Shown piece after piece: positions 1-12,000 of a stretch of DNA of 64,000 nt. The stretch lies in the NCBI GenBank assembly GCA_014338405.1, contig JTDE01000731.1, positions 43,220 to 107,219 on the forward strand, read 5' to 3'. A program made the position numbers and the translations under genes. The DNA is from Paragonimus skrjabini miyazakii. Its lineage: Eukaryota; Platyhelminthes; Trematoda; Plagiorchiida; Troglotrematidae. The notes beneath the pieces are model-generated. The model did not search any database, was not told where the DNA came from, and saw only the letters and a list, made by a program, of their open reading frames with translations. Each line of letters begins with the position of its first letter. Position 1 is the first letter of the stretch.

Positions 1-155
1 TAGCTATTTTTAGGGATTAGATCCCCTACCCTCTCCCTTTTTTTCTCTCTTCCCAAGCAGGGTTTGTTTCTTCTTCTTGATGATTGTGAGGCAGTTAAGC
101 ATCAGTGTGAACCACTGATGTATTGCTGTCTATGATGATGATGATGATGATGAAT
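1..155 (+). repeat. R2 repeat: LINE-like 3' end with (GAT)n tail
   Basis: By eye this aligns with the reverse complement of about 14458-14615. Shared blocks are TAGCTA-TTTTAG, a pyrimidine-rich stretch, CAGTTAAGCATC-GTGTGAA, CTGATGTATT-CTGTCTATGATG, and a terminal run of GAT triplets (132-153). The other copy is preceded by the C-terminal codons of a LINE-like protein, so this is probably the 3' untranslated end of the same non-LTR element, with the body beyond the left edge. Confidence 0.6.
132..153 (+). repeat. (ATG)n microsatellite tail
   Basis: Seven tandem ATG/GAT triplets end the R2 repeat copy. The other R2 copies end in the same triplet in reverse orientation, which suggests it is the element's tail and not an independent microsatellite. 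Confidence 0.8.
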
Positions 156-169
156 TGTGTTTATCTCAA

Positions 170-320
170 TTATCTGCATACTACGGATGTATTCTGAGAA
201 CAGCGGAACTAGAGTGCGGGGTTTCCTTTTGTTTATAAATGGACTAGCTGAAAAGTCCATATGGATGCAAAAGTTGCGGTTGGCAGTGAGTAATTTTAGA
301 TCCTTGCTGCGTACTGTCAG
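170..320 (+). repeat. R1 repeat, partial divergent copy
   Basis: It contains GCGGAACTAGAGTGC and, from about 245, AGCTGAAAAGTCCATATGGATG, followed by GCGGTTGGCAGTGAGTAATTTTAGATC. This matches the same-strand segment at about 3100-3206 (GCGGAACTCGAGTCTCGTGC, CTGAAAAGTCCACGGGAATG). No gene is seen in it. Confidence 0.5.
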
Positions 321-2569
321 CTTTGTAGATAAAAGAGAGTTAATCGGAGACTAGCGGTCACGAATAATCTTTTGTCATCTTTACCGCAGTTTATAACCGA
401 TGACCTCTTCCTCTACAAGGAACATAATTCACTAGAGAGGGAAAAACGACTCAAGTATGATGTGGCAAACAACAATCTTGCTTGTATTTCTGTATCTATC
501 AATTTTGACCCAGTGTGTTTGAACGAGTCAAACAATCCGATTACGTTCACGTCTTCTGTTCAGAGATTAGATGAAACTAAGCGCGACTACCATCTGTACT
601 TACTGAGGAGGTGTAAGGTTGTGTAAATGAACTCGGTTTTATGGTTCGATGTTTATGTTTCTCGTTTTGTTTACTATATGTGAATTTCAGTTTCTTCTTC
701 ATTAGTCTTGTTATCCGATAATCTTCATGAATTTCCAAAATATAAATTGGAAAGATAATCGTTTGTTTAGAACTTATATTGTTAGCCACATTGCTAGACC
801 CTTGAGGTCAGTTCACTCTATTGTCGGTTTCGTGAGCGATTGAATAATGATTTACTCCCTCGGAGTATATTAATAGGAGGACGAAAATATTAGTAAAGTA
901 CATCTGATATTTTTAATCTACAATATAAAGAAGTAGCACTACTATTTAGCTCAGTTATGCAGTATATAATGTACGTTTAAAAAAATCCCAAGATATTACC
1001 ATAGAAACATGCAATATTTATCAACGAGTGGTGTTCAGCTTGAAATTTGTTGACTAACATTGAAAAGGACGATATTTTAAATTGATTTTGACATGGATCC
1101 GAATCCGGTTGTCTGGAACCTTCTAAGTAGAGAGCTTTCTGTTGTTGTTCAACTCACTGGTACACCGTCATCTTGAATTAACTAACAATCTGAAGATCAC
1201 TAATAAGAAACAAATTCTTCTAATTGAGATGGTACGGCGTTGAGCAATGAAAATCTTTCTTCTCACTGTTCGCCATTTTGTCCAGAAGGACGGCTTGAAA
1301 TGAGTCAATTCTTCATGTACTAACGACATGTCAAATGACCGTTTTATATCCTCATAAGGTATGTTACATCAGCCGTTGCCTGCTTTGAAATGCACTCCTA
1401 CGTTTAGTACGTACCACTGTCCCCGAAGTTATCCATTGTAAGCGAGTTGTCCACAAAAACAGAAGGCATTCGTTGATTGTTAGAACAAAACCAGTCTAGA
1501 ACACCCCATCTTAATCTATCCTGACAGCGCAACCAACAGTTAACCTGAAAAGAAATCTAGATATATACGTTTGTGATGCCGATCCGGGCCAAACCGGTTT
1601 GTTCTGCACTGCAGTCGTTAATGTCAAACATTAGATTACATGAAGCTTTCGGGTGGCTAATTTGTTTTTGAGCCATTAACCTGAAAGTCAAATCGCGGGT
1701 AATTTAAGCACGCTCAGACTAAGCATTAGCTCACCCAGAATAGCTTCTGGTATGCAGGATATGTAAATAAACTTGTGGTTGCCCCAACGTGAGCAGTTTA
1801 AATATATTATGTTCGTGTTGGTCTATGGTTCTAGCCCCATGGTTGTACCGTTCGTCACCTACGTAGATCAGCAGAGTGGGCAAAATCATCACAATATTTT
1901 CTGTTGAGATCACATATAACAAAAGTGATCACTTGCTCCAAGGTCAACATTCTTCATCTTTCCAGATTCAGTGCATCCTGAGAATTTTCGTTTAATATCG
2001 TCCGACAGTGCGCCGGTAGGTCTTTTAAACCCTTCTGTCACTATGCTTCAGCTGTTCTCAAATGGACTTAACAGTGGTGAACAGGGCGCTAACTGTCCTT
2101 CATTAAACAGCAAACATACTGCCCACTTCAGTGTGGAGTGGCAACTTGGCACAAATAAGAACAGTTCCTAACATGCGTGCGCTGGTCTTCACCTCTTTAA
2201 GTGGAGTTCACAGCTGTCCTTTCCAGTCGTTGCTGTTGTATGTCTCCTTCCAGGTCGCATACCTTAACATCCAGCCTGAAGTTACAGCATCTAGCAAATG
2301 AAGATTATGATCTTTGTTTTTCACTACGGAGACGCACGTCCACGTTTGCATTAGTGAATGTCCGACCAGTCCGTACAGTTCAACGTAAAATTCCTTTGAA
2401 CAATTTAACATATAGTCTTTGAATGTGTACAACACTTCATCGGTCAATAAACAAGCAGTTACGGACACTCCAGTTAAGCATCAACCATTCAGGTTTTGAC
2501 AGACAGCTGACATCGACAAACTTTGTTCACATTCGGATTTCACGCGTAAATCCAAAAATAGCAATGTAA
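321..2569. other. Non-coding stretch, nothing recognised
   Basis: Only short chance open frames (all under 90 codons) on both strands. No family motif, splice-bounded coding segment or RNA gene was recognised. Confidence 0.5.
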
Positions 2570-3010
2570 TCTCGCGTTGAACATCATTCACATTTGATCA
2601 CAGCCATCACTTTCAGACAAACTCTGATGCCAGTCACTTTCGAACACCAGAAACACGAGACTCGAGTTTCGCTCTCATTATAGCTGCTAGTCAACAGTGC
2701 ATATCCTTCCCACGGGCGGGAACAGAACTCCGATCACGCTTTCATGGGACAACCGTGTTGATCATTGCGCGGCGTAATGGACCTCACATTGGACACGCCT
2801 GAATCCTCATCATACGTGAACACTCAACCAAACCGGCTTGTGAGTAGTGTTCTGATTGCCTGATCGTCTCGAGAGTAGGCACAATAATTGCCTTGCCAAC
2901 TCCCATCGATGACTCCTCGACTAGGACTTCTCCCCAAGTTGGAATAACAGAAATCATTAACTAGTTGACCGATATTTCCGTTACTGATGAGTAGTAGGAG
3001 ATTCTGGTTT
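2570..3010 (-). repeat. R1 interspersed repeat, copy A
   Basis: It aligns by eye over its whole length with 6165-6580 and, for its right three quarters, with 62165-62505. Shared landmarks in plus-strand order: GACTCGAGTTTCGCTCTCATTA, GTGCATATCC, CCGTGTTGATCATTGCGC, CTTGTGAGTA, GTCTCGAGAG, CGACTAGGACTTCTCCCCAAGTT, ACAGAAATCATTAAC and GATATTT-GAT-ACTGATGAG. On the minus strand the central part resembles a tRNA promoter region (degenerate A box near 2761-2774, B box near 2717-2737). It is assigned to the minus strand because of these boxes. Confidence 0.75.
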
Positions 3011-3017
3011 TCACATA

Positions 3018-3210
3018 CATTGAACGTCACCCGCAGTTGACTACAGCCATCGCATTCCCTTAGACTCTGACAAGGATATGCACTGCTGACGAGTTCCAAT
3101 CAAAGCGGAACTCGAGTCTCGTGCTTTTTCTCAAAAGTGGCTGACTGAAAAGTCCACGGGAATGCGACAAGTGCGATCAATCGTGAGTGATGTTCAATCT
3201 ATATGAAAAT
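3018..3210. repeat. R1 end segments as a fold-back (inverted) pair
   Basis: The left arm (about 3022-3075: ATTGAACGTCACCCGCAGTT then CATCGCATTCCCTTAGACTC) is the reverse complement, with mismatches, of the right arm (about 3150-3206: GTCCACGGGAATGCGAC and GTGAGTGATGTTCAATC). Both arms are the outer end of R1, in opposite orientations, with ~75 bases between them. This indicates two R1 ends joined head to head or an inversion. Confidence 0.6.
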
Positions 3211-3215
3211 CAAAA

Positions 3216-6160
3216 TCCCGTATTACTCAGGAGGTATTTTCATAAATTGGTTCATTCACACATTTCAACCCAATCTATCGTTCATTTCAAAGGTCACACC
3301 CAGTGAGCATGAGTCCCCAATGAAACGCTAATCAGGAACTGGAACGTTCTGCTAGTTAGCGGATTACAAGAAATTAAATCTGCAGTTCAACAACGTTCTA
3401 ATTAAGCAAGATCGTTGAACTCCGGAATAATTTGTGCCGTTTCTCATATAAAAAAACCAAAACAAAATATGTTATGCGAGATTAGTTTTTCGTTTAGGTC
3501 ACTTGCCTGCATGCTCGAAATTTTCATGTGGAAATTGTAATACGGTCAATTTTTGTGACCTGAAAATAAACCAACAAATAAAAGAATACAATTATTAAGG
3601 AGAGTAAGAAAGTGGGAATGATTAAATTTTTTCACGAACTATGCGTTTGCTACCAGTTATGTAATCACCATCACTGATACATTTGTCAACATTTTGTACA
3701 CAATTTGATAAAAATTCATCCTAATCATGGTGTTGCTGGTTTAGTCAAATAAGCCAAAACATCGTTTAACAGCGTTCAGTCACATAGTATGATGATCATG
3801 GAGGTTGCTGGATCAGTAGCGTTATTCATGACGTTGGTCTTGTAAGATGTTAGCAATCTGCAACGTCTTTGCATTCAAATATTACGAGCGTTTTTCAGAA
3901 GAGACCCGATTACATAATCCTGGACTTAGACTGGATTCGAACCAGGGACAGAAACTACATGCCTAAACGCGGCAAGTGTGGCAAACGTTGCATTCCGTAT
4001 AACAGTTGATTTTGGATGAAAATCAGAAATTATCGCAATAAATGCGCTGACCAAGGGTAATTTAATTTGAAAGTTTTGTTGAACTTGACTGTTTTATCCT
4101 AGTATTGCAATAGTAATCAGAAAATTTGTGAAACCTTACTCTCTGGATGTTTAATTACTTCAGCTTTGCATCAGGCAGAAATAACTGTTTAGGTTGAATT
4201 TTTTATTTCTGGCACAGCATTGTTGATCTATTTATTGTCAGTAGAGTAAAATCAATTTAAGGACTGTATTTAATTCATAAGTTTTTAACTCATCCGTGTG
4301 AGGGACACAGAGCCCACTGTTTTATCTTTGACGGAAAATTAAACATTACATTCAGTGTTATTGTAGGGGTAGATCTACGATTGTGCAGAGCGAGGCAACA
4401 ACAAACATGTGTGTTTGACAGTCGTGTAGGTTTTTGGTTTTAAATTATAATCAGTAATTCAGATATGTCCCCCCGGAAGCGACTTTATTTCACTGCTAAG
4501 TTTATGCTATTTGATCAAGAAATAGTAGAATCAGTTACACATATTCAAAATGGATGTCATAGCGCTTTAGGGGGACTTTCTGTTTATTTTGAGGATTATC
4601 TTGCCATTGGGAAAATACGTTCGAAGCTGACTGTGACGATAATCTCGTTCCGTTTTCTTTCTCCTCAGGATTTTGAATATCGTCATTTTTGACAATAGTG
4701 TATTGTACTTCTCCGTCTTCTTCTCTGGCAATCTCTAATTATTACCATTTGGATGACGTAATTTCATTCATTCATGTTCGTTTAACAGGCTTAGAAAGTG
4801 TGGCATGCTCAAATTTTGTAAATAATTTTGTGCATTTAAATCTATCTTGCTTATGACCTAGTTGTTTTCTGATCGAAATAATCAACCAGCGTTGATTTCA
4901 GTACTCTTCTGCTTTAATACAAAGATGTATTCAGTACAACTATTTGGGCGTATACATTTTCAAAGCCAACTTCCATGACAAGTGGGTTATTCGTACAGCG
5001 TGGTCCAAGAAAATTAGATCCTAATGATTACAGTTTGAGCAAGATATTGCCTAAATCCAATAGGGAGATTGTAAGACAATATCGGTTGAATCAAATTGGG
5101 GAGTTTGGCCATAAATTGTATTGATTGTACGGTTGAGTCATTCTGCTATCAGCTCTCCTGATCACACATACAGTAATGCACACAGTGAACTCCACAGTAT
5201 TGATTTTCGTTTGGTCATCCTGTAATCATTCATATGTTGATGTTTCATTCAGTTGTCGAGTATAGTTGATTACGGTGCCTCGCGGTCTGCTAGACTAAGA
5301 AGTAGATTTGTAGCATCTTTTCATTCAGGGATTACAAGCGTTTTTGTTTTCAGGATAAGTGTCGGAAACTGTCAAAATAGATGCGCTCACTTACGCATCA
5401 AATTTGTACATAAGTGTTTCCCAAACTGACTGTTTTCGATGCATTCAGTTAAAACTAGAATGTTCATTCAGACCTCCGCAACCGTGAAAATGTGTTCTGA
5501 TGATCTCACAATACAGCTTACCATAAACTATACCTGTTCGAAATGTTCAGTTGACATGCTGCCAGAAGTTGGTCCAAAAACATTGAATCTGAACTGTTTG
5601 GTTTGAGTTTTGAATGTTCATTTTCGTGTTCATTTTTTGCCATTTACCCACCTCTTACATCAGTCATAAGAAGCATATAATAGACCGGAGCCTAAATGAA
5701 AAGTTTTGGAGAGTTAACCCTCGTGTGTTGTTTAAAATGTCTATTAATTCTGACTCAATCTGAATGTAACCTTAAGTTTTCATTCTCAACGGCACAACCG
5801 AAGGGAAACATATCAATAAGTGCACCAATGGAAAAACATTTGTTTTTTAGTGTTTTCTTGCCTCTCCATCAAAATGTTTTTCTTTACTGCTTTTCTCTTG
5901 AACATTCTAGTTAAAATTTCGGGCTTAGGTCTGACAATTTTCTATGGGGTATGATTTTCACAGGTTTTCCAATCAAAACTCGCTTAAAGGACGTTACATG
6001 CCTTTCTTGTGCATTTAATGTATCAGTTACTTTAACAGTCCTATGATATGGAGGTTTTTGGAACATCAGTATGAGCTAGTGTAGTAATCAGATTAACAGT
6101 AGATTATCTGGACAGTACTATTGGGGAATATGAATGACCAATGGAGGCAAACAGAGGTGA
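3216..6160. other. Non-coding stretch with a weak repeat pair
   Basis: No gene recognised. A short block near 3870-3900 (CATTCAAATATTACGAGCGTTTTT) resembles one near 5321-5346 (CATTCAGGGATTACAAGCGTTTTT) on the same strand, hinting at another diverged repeat. A B-box-like CTGGATTCGAACCAGGG (minus-strand sense) lies near 3931-3947 without a convincing A box or cloverleaf, so no tRNA gene is called. Confidence 0.4.
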
Positions 6161-6164
6161 AATA

Positions 6165-6580
6165 TCATATAGATTGAACATCACCCACAATTAATCGCAG
6201 CTGTCGCATTCCCATAGACTTTCCAGTCGGCCCCTTTCGAAAAGAAGCACTAGACTCGAGTTTCGCCCTCATTAGAGCTCGTCAGTAGTGCATATCACCG
6301 TCATTGCCGGGACTTGAATCACGGACATTCAGTTCATGAGGCAACCGTGTTTACCACTGCGCCATTGACCTCACGTTAAGCACGACCGAATTATCATATG
6401 AGAACGCTCATCCACTTTCGCTTGTGAGTAATGGTCAGGTTGCCCGATCGCCTCGAGAGAAGACACAGTTACTGTCTGTTAACTCCAATCGATGACCCCT
6501 CGACTAGGACTTCTCTCCAAGTTGAAATCACAGAAATAATTGACTTGTTGAGCGATATTTGATTGCTGATGAGTACTGAT
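6165..6580 (-). repeat. R1 interspersed repeat, copy B, best pol III boxes
   Basis: Counterpart of 2570-3010 with the same landmark order. On the minus strand, TGGCGCAGTGG (about 6355-6365) matches a tRNA A box, and ATTCAAGTCC-GG (about 6307-6320) matches a tRNA B box. They are about 40 bases apart, as in tRNA genes and tRNA-derived SINEs. No cloverleaf is intact, so this is repeat DNA and not a working tRNA gene. Confidence 0.75.
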
Positions 6581-7394
6581 GAGGTGAAATATCTTTTCGT
6601 TTCGCATACACTAAAACCTCATTGATGTTAAGCATCAAGGCCGCTGGTCTCAGTTGGTTCATCGATACGGGAAATACCAAATAAATATACAGTAGCCGTT
6701 TTCTAGAGAGCCTCATAAAAGTGGCAGCCACTGAAAATTTGGGAAAGTCTTAAAGGTTTTCACTGAATCATGTTTTCGTTGCTAACAACTTTCTTGGTAC
6801 TGTCGTTGAAGTTCTAAACTGCTCCATGCTGTTTTGCACCACAAAAATCAATTTTGTACGTGAGTGCTAACACCTCTGGTGGAGAGCTCCATGGAGATTT
6901 TTGGCGTTAACCGCAAACCATTCCTTAAAGTGCCTTTAGACATTAACCACCCACTGTTTAACATAACCGTAAATATGGTAACACATAACCATGATAGTTT
7001 GAAGGTGATTGTAGCTATACTACGATATGACCTAGTTTGTGGCCATTTGCATGGTGTACAATACATACGTACAGTGTTCCCGTATATGTGTTCATTTGTC
7101 AGAAAGTAAACCCTCAGTGTTGCAACACTGTTTCATTTCTTCAACTTTCTCAATGTTTAAGTACCGTGAACATGCCCGGTTCAGTCAGGAGAAGAAGCGC
7201 TAGCAAACAAGCTGGTTTTCAGTGTTCCACCAACGGGCTAAATACAAAACATTTATATGGGTTTAACGGGGGTAGTACTTTAATAGAGTGAGGGATGGTA
7301 ATCATTAATGTCGTTAGTCAGACTCATAAAGTGTTTTTGACAAATTGGTACTGCTACTTAACAGATCGATCCGAGCTATTGATACACGGCCATG
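6581..7394. other. Non-coding stretch, nothing recognised
   Basis: Short overlapping open frames of about 70-85 codons on both strands (6848-7291) show no recognised family and are read as chance frames. Confidence 0.45.
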
Positions 7395-8080
7395 GGAGAT
7401 TCAATGTTTTGACCAGACTTTTTGTAAGCATAACGAGAGCGCGTGTGAGCGAATTGCGATGGCTTCTGCGATGACTAGTAAACGACACTTGACCCATTTC
7501 GATTGCACTCCGCAAACTCGATAGATCGGTTTGAACGAATTGACCGGGTTAATCAGATGGTTCAGTTCGACCAAGTGTGCAGCGACCGCCGATGAGCACG
7601 CCTTTAACGACCCTCTAGCCACACCGGTTGGTGCTTCCGCATGCGTTCAGCCAGTCATCTTGTTGTGCTGCCTATATAGGTTGTTCTACAGGAACAAACA
7701 AAACGGTAAACACAAACAGAGGTAGCGTGTGCAGGCAGTATCTCTTTTAGCTTGGAACGCAAAACTGGTGTAGAGCTAAATCGTATGCGTAATTGAGCTT
7801 CGAAATAGGTTTTGTCAAGTGTTACGTTAAGTCTCCTGGTTATATTCACAGCATTATTGTCACCTGCGAAAGGCAACGTAATATAGACAGGCTTTTTTGT
7901 TTACAGTTTGCGGTACATCTACCTTCGTGCTAATTATCATGTGTTTGGCTATGAACTGTTCTGGATGGCTATTTTCAAGGAATGTGTTAGGTATGAACTG
8001 TTTTTCTTTCTCTAGGTTGTCATCTGAACACATTTTCATGGCTCTATCTAGTAAGCATCAGACTAAATTCTTCTTGTAAA
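7395..8080 (-). pseudogene. Penelope-like retroelement remnant (linker and GIY-YIG region)
   Basis: Read right to left, the pieces in different frames spell the C-terminal half of a Penelope-like protein. About 8050-7960 encodes CLLDRAMKMCSDDNLEKEKQ and a following 'FLEN..PEQFIAKHM' block. About 7875-7700 gives LPFAGDNNAVNITRRL and then RFSSTPVLRSKLKEILP. About 7690-7655 gives CVYRFVCSCRTTYIGSTTR, the start of the GIY-YIG endonuclease domain with its YIG motif present. About 7600-7400 gives SSAVAAHLVELNHLINP and AEAIAIRSHALSLCLQK, the usual C-terminal end. Frame changes and a stop separate the pieces, so it is a dead copy. In intact elements the reverse transcriptase lies upstream and the endonuclease nicks target DNA; the transcriptase is not recognised here. 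Confidence 0.85.
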
Positions 8081-8734
8081 TATTGTTGTTTGGTTTCATA
8101 CTCAAAAGCTAATTCCTCATGCATTTTTTAAAACTATACAACATTACTCGTTCTAATATACAAATTCTTTCTATATAGATTTTCTATTGTCTAAAGTCCT
8201 TACTGTATGTTTATTCACCTGATATACATCTCCCTACTTTTAATAGTCTCTCCAATTTTTTTAGTTCGAAGGAATAAATGTCTCATTTGTTGTCAGCAAT
8301 GATCTGGCTAATTAACATCGGTTGGTTAGATCGCAAAGGACTCACTCTCTGGTTTTGATTTTTCAGATTCATGGTAGGTACTGGATTTGAAAATGCAATC
8401 ACAAATGATATAATGCAAATCACCTGTAGCAAAGTACGTATACAGACGTCTTTCGCCATTAGGTCACTGTAAATGCACAATGGAATACCGCCGTGCATAG
8501 TAAAAACATTCCTAACAGGCCATATGTACAATTCAATATGGCTGAAAAGAAATGTTTATTACACGCAGTCTGACTTTGAGGTAAATTGTTTCGTATTCAC
8601 AGTTTGTTAGACAACCCGGGTACAAGTAAAGTGAACCAACTCCGAAGGCTTTGTCGTTATAATGAGGTTTTAAACGTGACAACAAATTCATTCGTAACCA
8701 TAGTGTGTGATAGTATGTTTTTCTATGAACAGAT
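8081..8734. other. Non-coding stretch, nothing recognised
   Basis: It may include further decayed 5' parts of the adjacent minus-strand Penelope-like copy, but no motif could be read. Confidence 0.4.
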
Positions 8735-9095
8735 CTCAGCTACAGGCTATACCAACTGCTGTATGGCAGGCAGCTTCGCTTGTGGGTAGTATACTACTCA
8801 CGAGCGACATTCAGGAACGAAAGGGTCAGCGTCAACGCCATGAAGGCGACGGACCAGAAGCGACTATCGGAATAGTGTGTATGAGATATGGTGGGGAAGT
8901 GTCACAAGGGCGAATGACAACGTACTGCTACCCAATGTGTGTACATATGACTCTACGTGTTCGCGATCCTATGCTTAGCATAACCTGTACGGGAGTTCGT
9001 GCAATGAACGACTCGCAGGCTAAACGTGGTTCGCGGTCACAACGCCGACACAGCTGTCTTCAAACCTACTGCCCAGGTTTTGAGAGAAGTACCAC
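8735..9095 (+). repeat. R3 repeat, copy 1 (palindrome-bearing)
   Basis: Direct repeat of 54440-54790 on the same strand. Shared blocks: CTGCTGTATG-CAGGCAG-TTCGCT, GTAGTATACTACTCAC, ACATTCAGGAAC-AAAGGG, ACTATCG-AATAGTGTGTA, CAAGGCGAATGACAA, ACGGG-GTT-GTGCAAT, CTCAGGC-AAGCGT and GTTCACAAC. The imperfect palindrome GTGGGTAGTATACTACTCAC is at 8782-8801. A 142-codon open frame (8707-9135) crosses it, but the other copy is not open in the same way, so no protein is called. Confidence 0.7.
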
Positions 9096-12000
9096 AGCTG
9101 TCCCCCTCTTCGTTTATCGGGTAGAGGTATGTTGATGAATGGTCCGTTGTAGGAAGAGCATTTCCAGTAAGACAACTCATTAACAATGGACCTACTGTTG
9201 ATATTTTTGCGGAGCATATATTTTTGTAAACCCCATCTCCCGTGAATAGTGATTTTTCCTTTACTCACGACAAGCGTGTTTGCTTGTTTCGGATTAGACT
9301 ATTTATTGGTCTGAACCGCATTAAAATTTGTAGAAAACAATGTTTAAGAACTCCTTCTAAAAAGGAGGTACAATTTATATCGTATCTTCAAGACTGCATA
9401 CTTTGTGTACCATGAGGGAATCCAGGTCTAGTTCGCCAACTCGAACAGTTTACGAAAGTGATATTCAGCAAGGCTTTGATAATGTATATATGGAGGTTTG
9501 AAATGAGTATAATTAGGTTTCAAGTATTCACACAACAAACTTCGGATGCTAACCCGTTTTTGACTGACGCATTTTTAAAGAAGGGAAGAACTCTGTAAAT
9601 AAATCGTAACTGAGAAGGCGCAATAAAGTGTGGACACCCTAGTGAATCAGAGGATGAAAAACGATTGCTTCTAGCACGTTCATCTAAATGTGACAGCCAA
9701 AAGTTATTTCAAAAATAAATTCATACATCAAACTTTCTGTGCCTAATTTGATCGCATTGAAACCACAGACCTTATTGGAGAAATATACACGCAGACATGC
9801 TCTTAGGATCGAAACGATCTAACAGCTATTCGGACATCTGCCAAAATTACGTTGTATACATCAGGTGGTTAATTATCATAGTTGTTAACACACAGTGTAC
9901 CGCCTTCTGGAGATTGTGTACGGTGTGCCATTCCAGCTGTAAGACCGGCTGACTCTGTACTTTCTGGCTTCCCTAGATGGTAAACAGTATGGGTGATAAC
10001 ATTTGAGATTGAGTTACTGGTCCAGCTGGAAATTTTGTCTAGAATGATAGATAAGTTGTTATTCGAAATTAAACCACTTTCTGTCTGAACGTACAAAACT
10101 GTTTATGTTTTCGAAGCAAACGTTTTTGTTTTATTCACGTTGATACTGTCGAAGTGACAATGTGATGAGTATACAATCAGCTAAAATTAAATGCAGAGCT
10201 CTTTCTGTATCTTTGCAGCATAATTTCCTTGCAATTTTCTATGAGCCACATCGAAAGTTAGATAGAGGTGGTTTGTTAATAAGCAGCCATCTGCATCACA
10301 TCAGTCGGTTGAGGATTTCTTCTGCAGGACAGTCAGAATATAGTTGACCTAATCCGGTGGAACACATAGTAAGATGGTGTGTTTTTTGTTTTGGGACGAG
10401 AAATTGAAAATGTGACCTTCGCTGTTCGTTTGATCATCGGCTTTTCCCTCCGGTTTGTCACGTGGACTAACATAGTACACAAAGTCGGAGGTGTCATTCC
10501 AAGTAAGTTATTTGAATCAGTTACAACAGACCAAGTAAACAGCTACTGGAGATTTGGAAAAGTGCAACTTTTTAAGCGACTTTTCGAACAGAAAGTTGCA
10601 AGTCATAAAAACTCTCCAACATTCAGTTTACATCCATTCATTATAATCATTTTCCTTATTATTTCTATTGTTATTTATACGAATGATTAAAACTGGTGAT
10701 TCATACGAGTTTGGTAGTCAAAATGTTCACTACGCATCCTCCACATACAAGCTATTGTTGTGACCTGTTGGTGAATGCAAATGTCAGCAAACATTACGAG
10801 TCGTTTCATTCACTATTAATGGTTTGCTTATTTGTGGTAATGCAGCTGACCAAAGATAAACCGAAACAAATGTTAATCTTAATTGACTGCTACTTTCCAA
10901 CTTGTTTCAAAATTGTATTTGGACTTAACCGATCCAATTTACGCTAAATAGTCGGCTACGTTCATCTTCAATTTCATAAAGCGCACGCCAAATTGATAGA
11001 TCAATCAAACCGCCGGAAAACGTATGCAATGAATTTTACTTAGGACTTATCAACAATCTGTAACTATTAGCAAAATATGTTACTAGATAATGAGGTGATT
11101 TGTGTCGATAGATTGCCCCGGTAGAGAAGTTCACTTAGTAAACACTTAACTTACGTAACTAACAGTCTTGTCGTGTTAGGTCTAAATATCACTGACCGGT
11201 TGTCCGATAGAGAATAGAGAAGTTCCCCATTAAATTCAACAATAATATAATCTGCTGAAGTATCTCTCATTCGTACCTTCTGATGAAACACGTTGAATCC
11301 GTGCAGAAAAGCTGGTGGATATTTCTGTCATCGTCTATTCACCAACAGTGCTGTCTAAACACAGAAACTCTATCGAGGTGTGAAATGGCGAAGAATTATG
11401 CAACATTTGGTATTTCTCAAACTGAGTGAGAGCTCGGGTGTTATCAGTATGATCAAGATAGAATCTATACAACAAATTAGCACTGTTATGGAAGACTAGC
11501 CATAGTTTGAGTCAGAATAAACGGTTGAGAATAACATACTGGTAGAGAAGCCAGTCGTAAGGTAACTTCAAATATGGTTGTTGCATGGACACACATGAAA
11601 CTCGATAGACTCAGTGGAATCCACTCGCGACGGAAACACATGGAATGCAAAGTACTCCAAAAATATACAAAGATAGTGAGCGAAACAAAACGTGTTGTAA
11701 TGTGTTCACATTTTGTCCACTACTGTAAGTCAAAAAATTAAAACATACAGGTTATATACATCATGTATATAAGGATAAACACATCAAGTATTATGTAATG
11801 AGGCCAAGTAGACTGCTTTATCAACTTGTGCTGTTGCGTGGACATATTTGAAAATGACAATAAACAGGTGGAATTAATCGTTTTGGAAACACCCAGAATG
11901 AGAAGCGCTGATAAAACATACAAGAATGATGTTTTTTTGCGCTTGATATCATGCACGATGAGTTCTATGTTACACAACCTTGCCGTTTGGTTAGTGGACA

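Noticed and set aside
3925..3960. tRNA gene suggested by a good B box (CTGGATTCGAACCAGGG, minus sense)
   Set aside because: No A box or acceptor and anticodon stems could be folded at tRNA spacing; read as repeat debris.
6560..6605. Hammerhead-ribozyme-like CTGATGA ... GAAA within R1 copy B
   Set aside because: The bases between CTGATGA and GAAA do not form a stem II, and the other R1 copies lack the GAAA part.
8707..9135. 142-codon open frame as a gene
   Set aside because: It lies across the R3 repeat and the second R3 copy does not keep the frame; no homology recognised.
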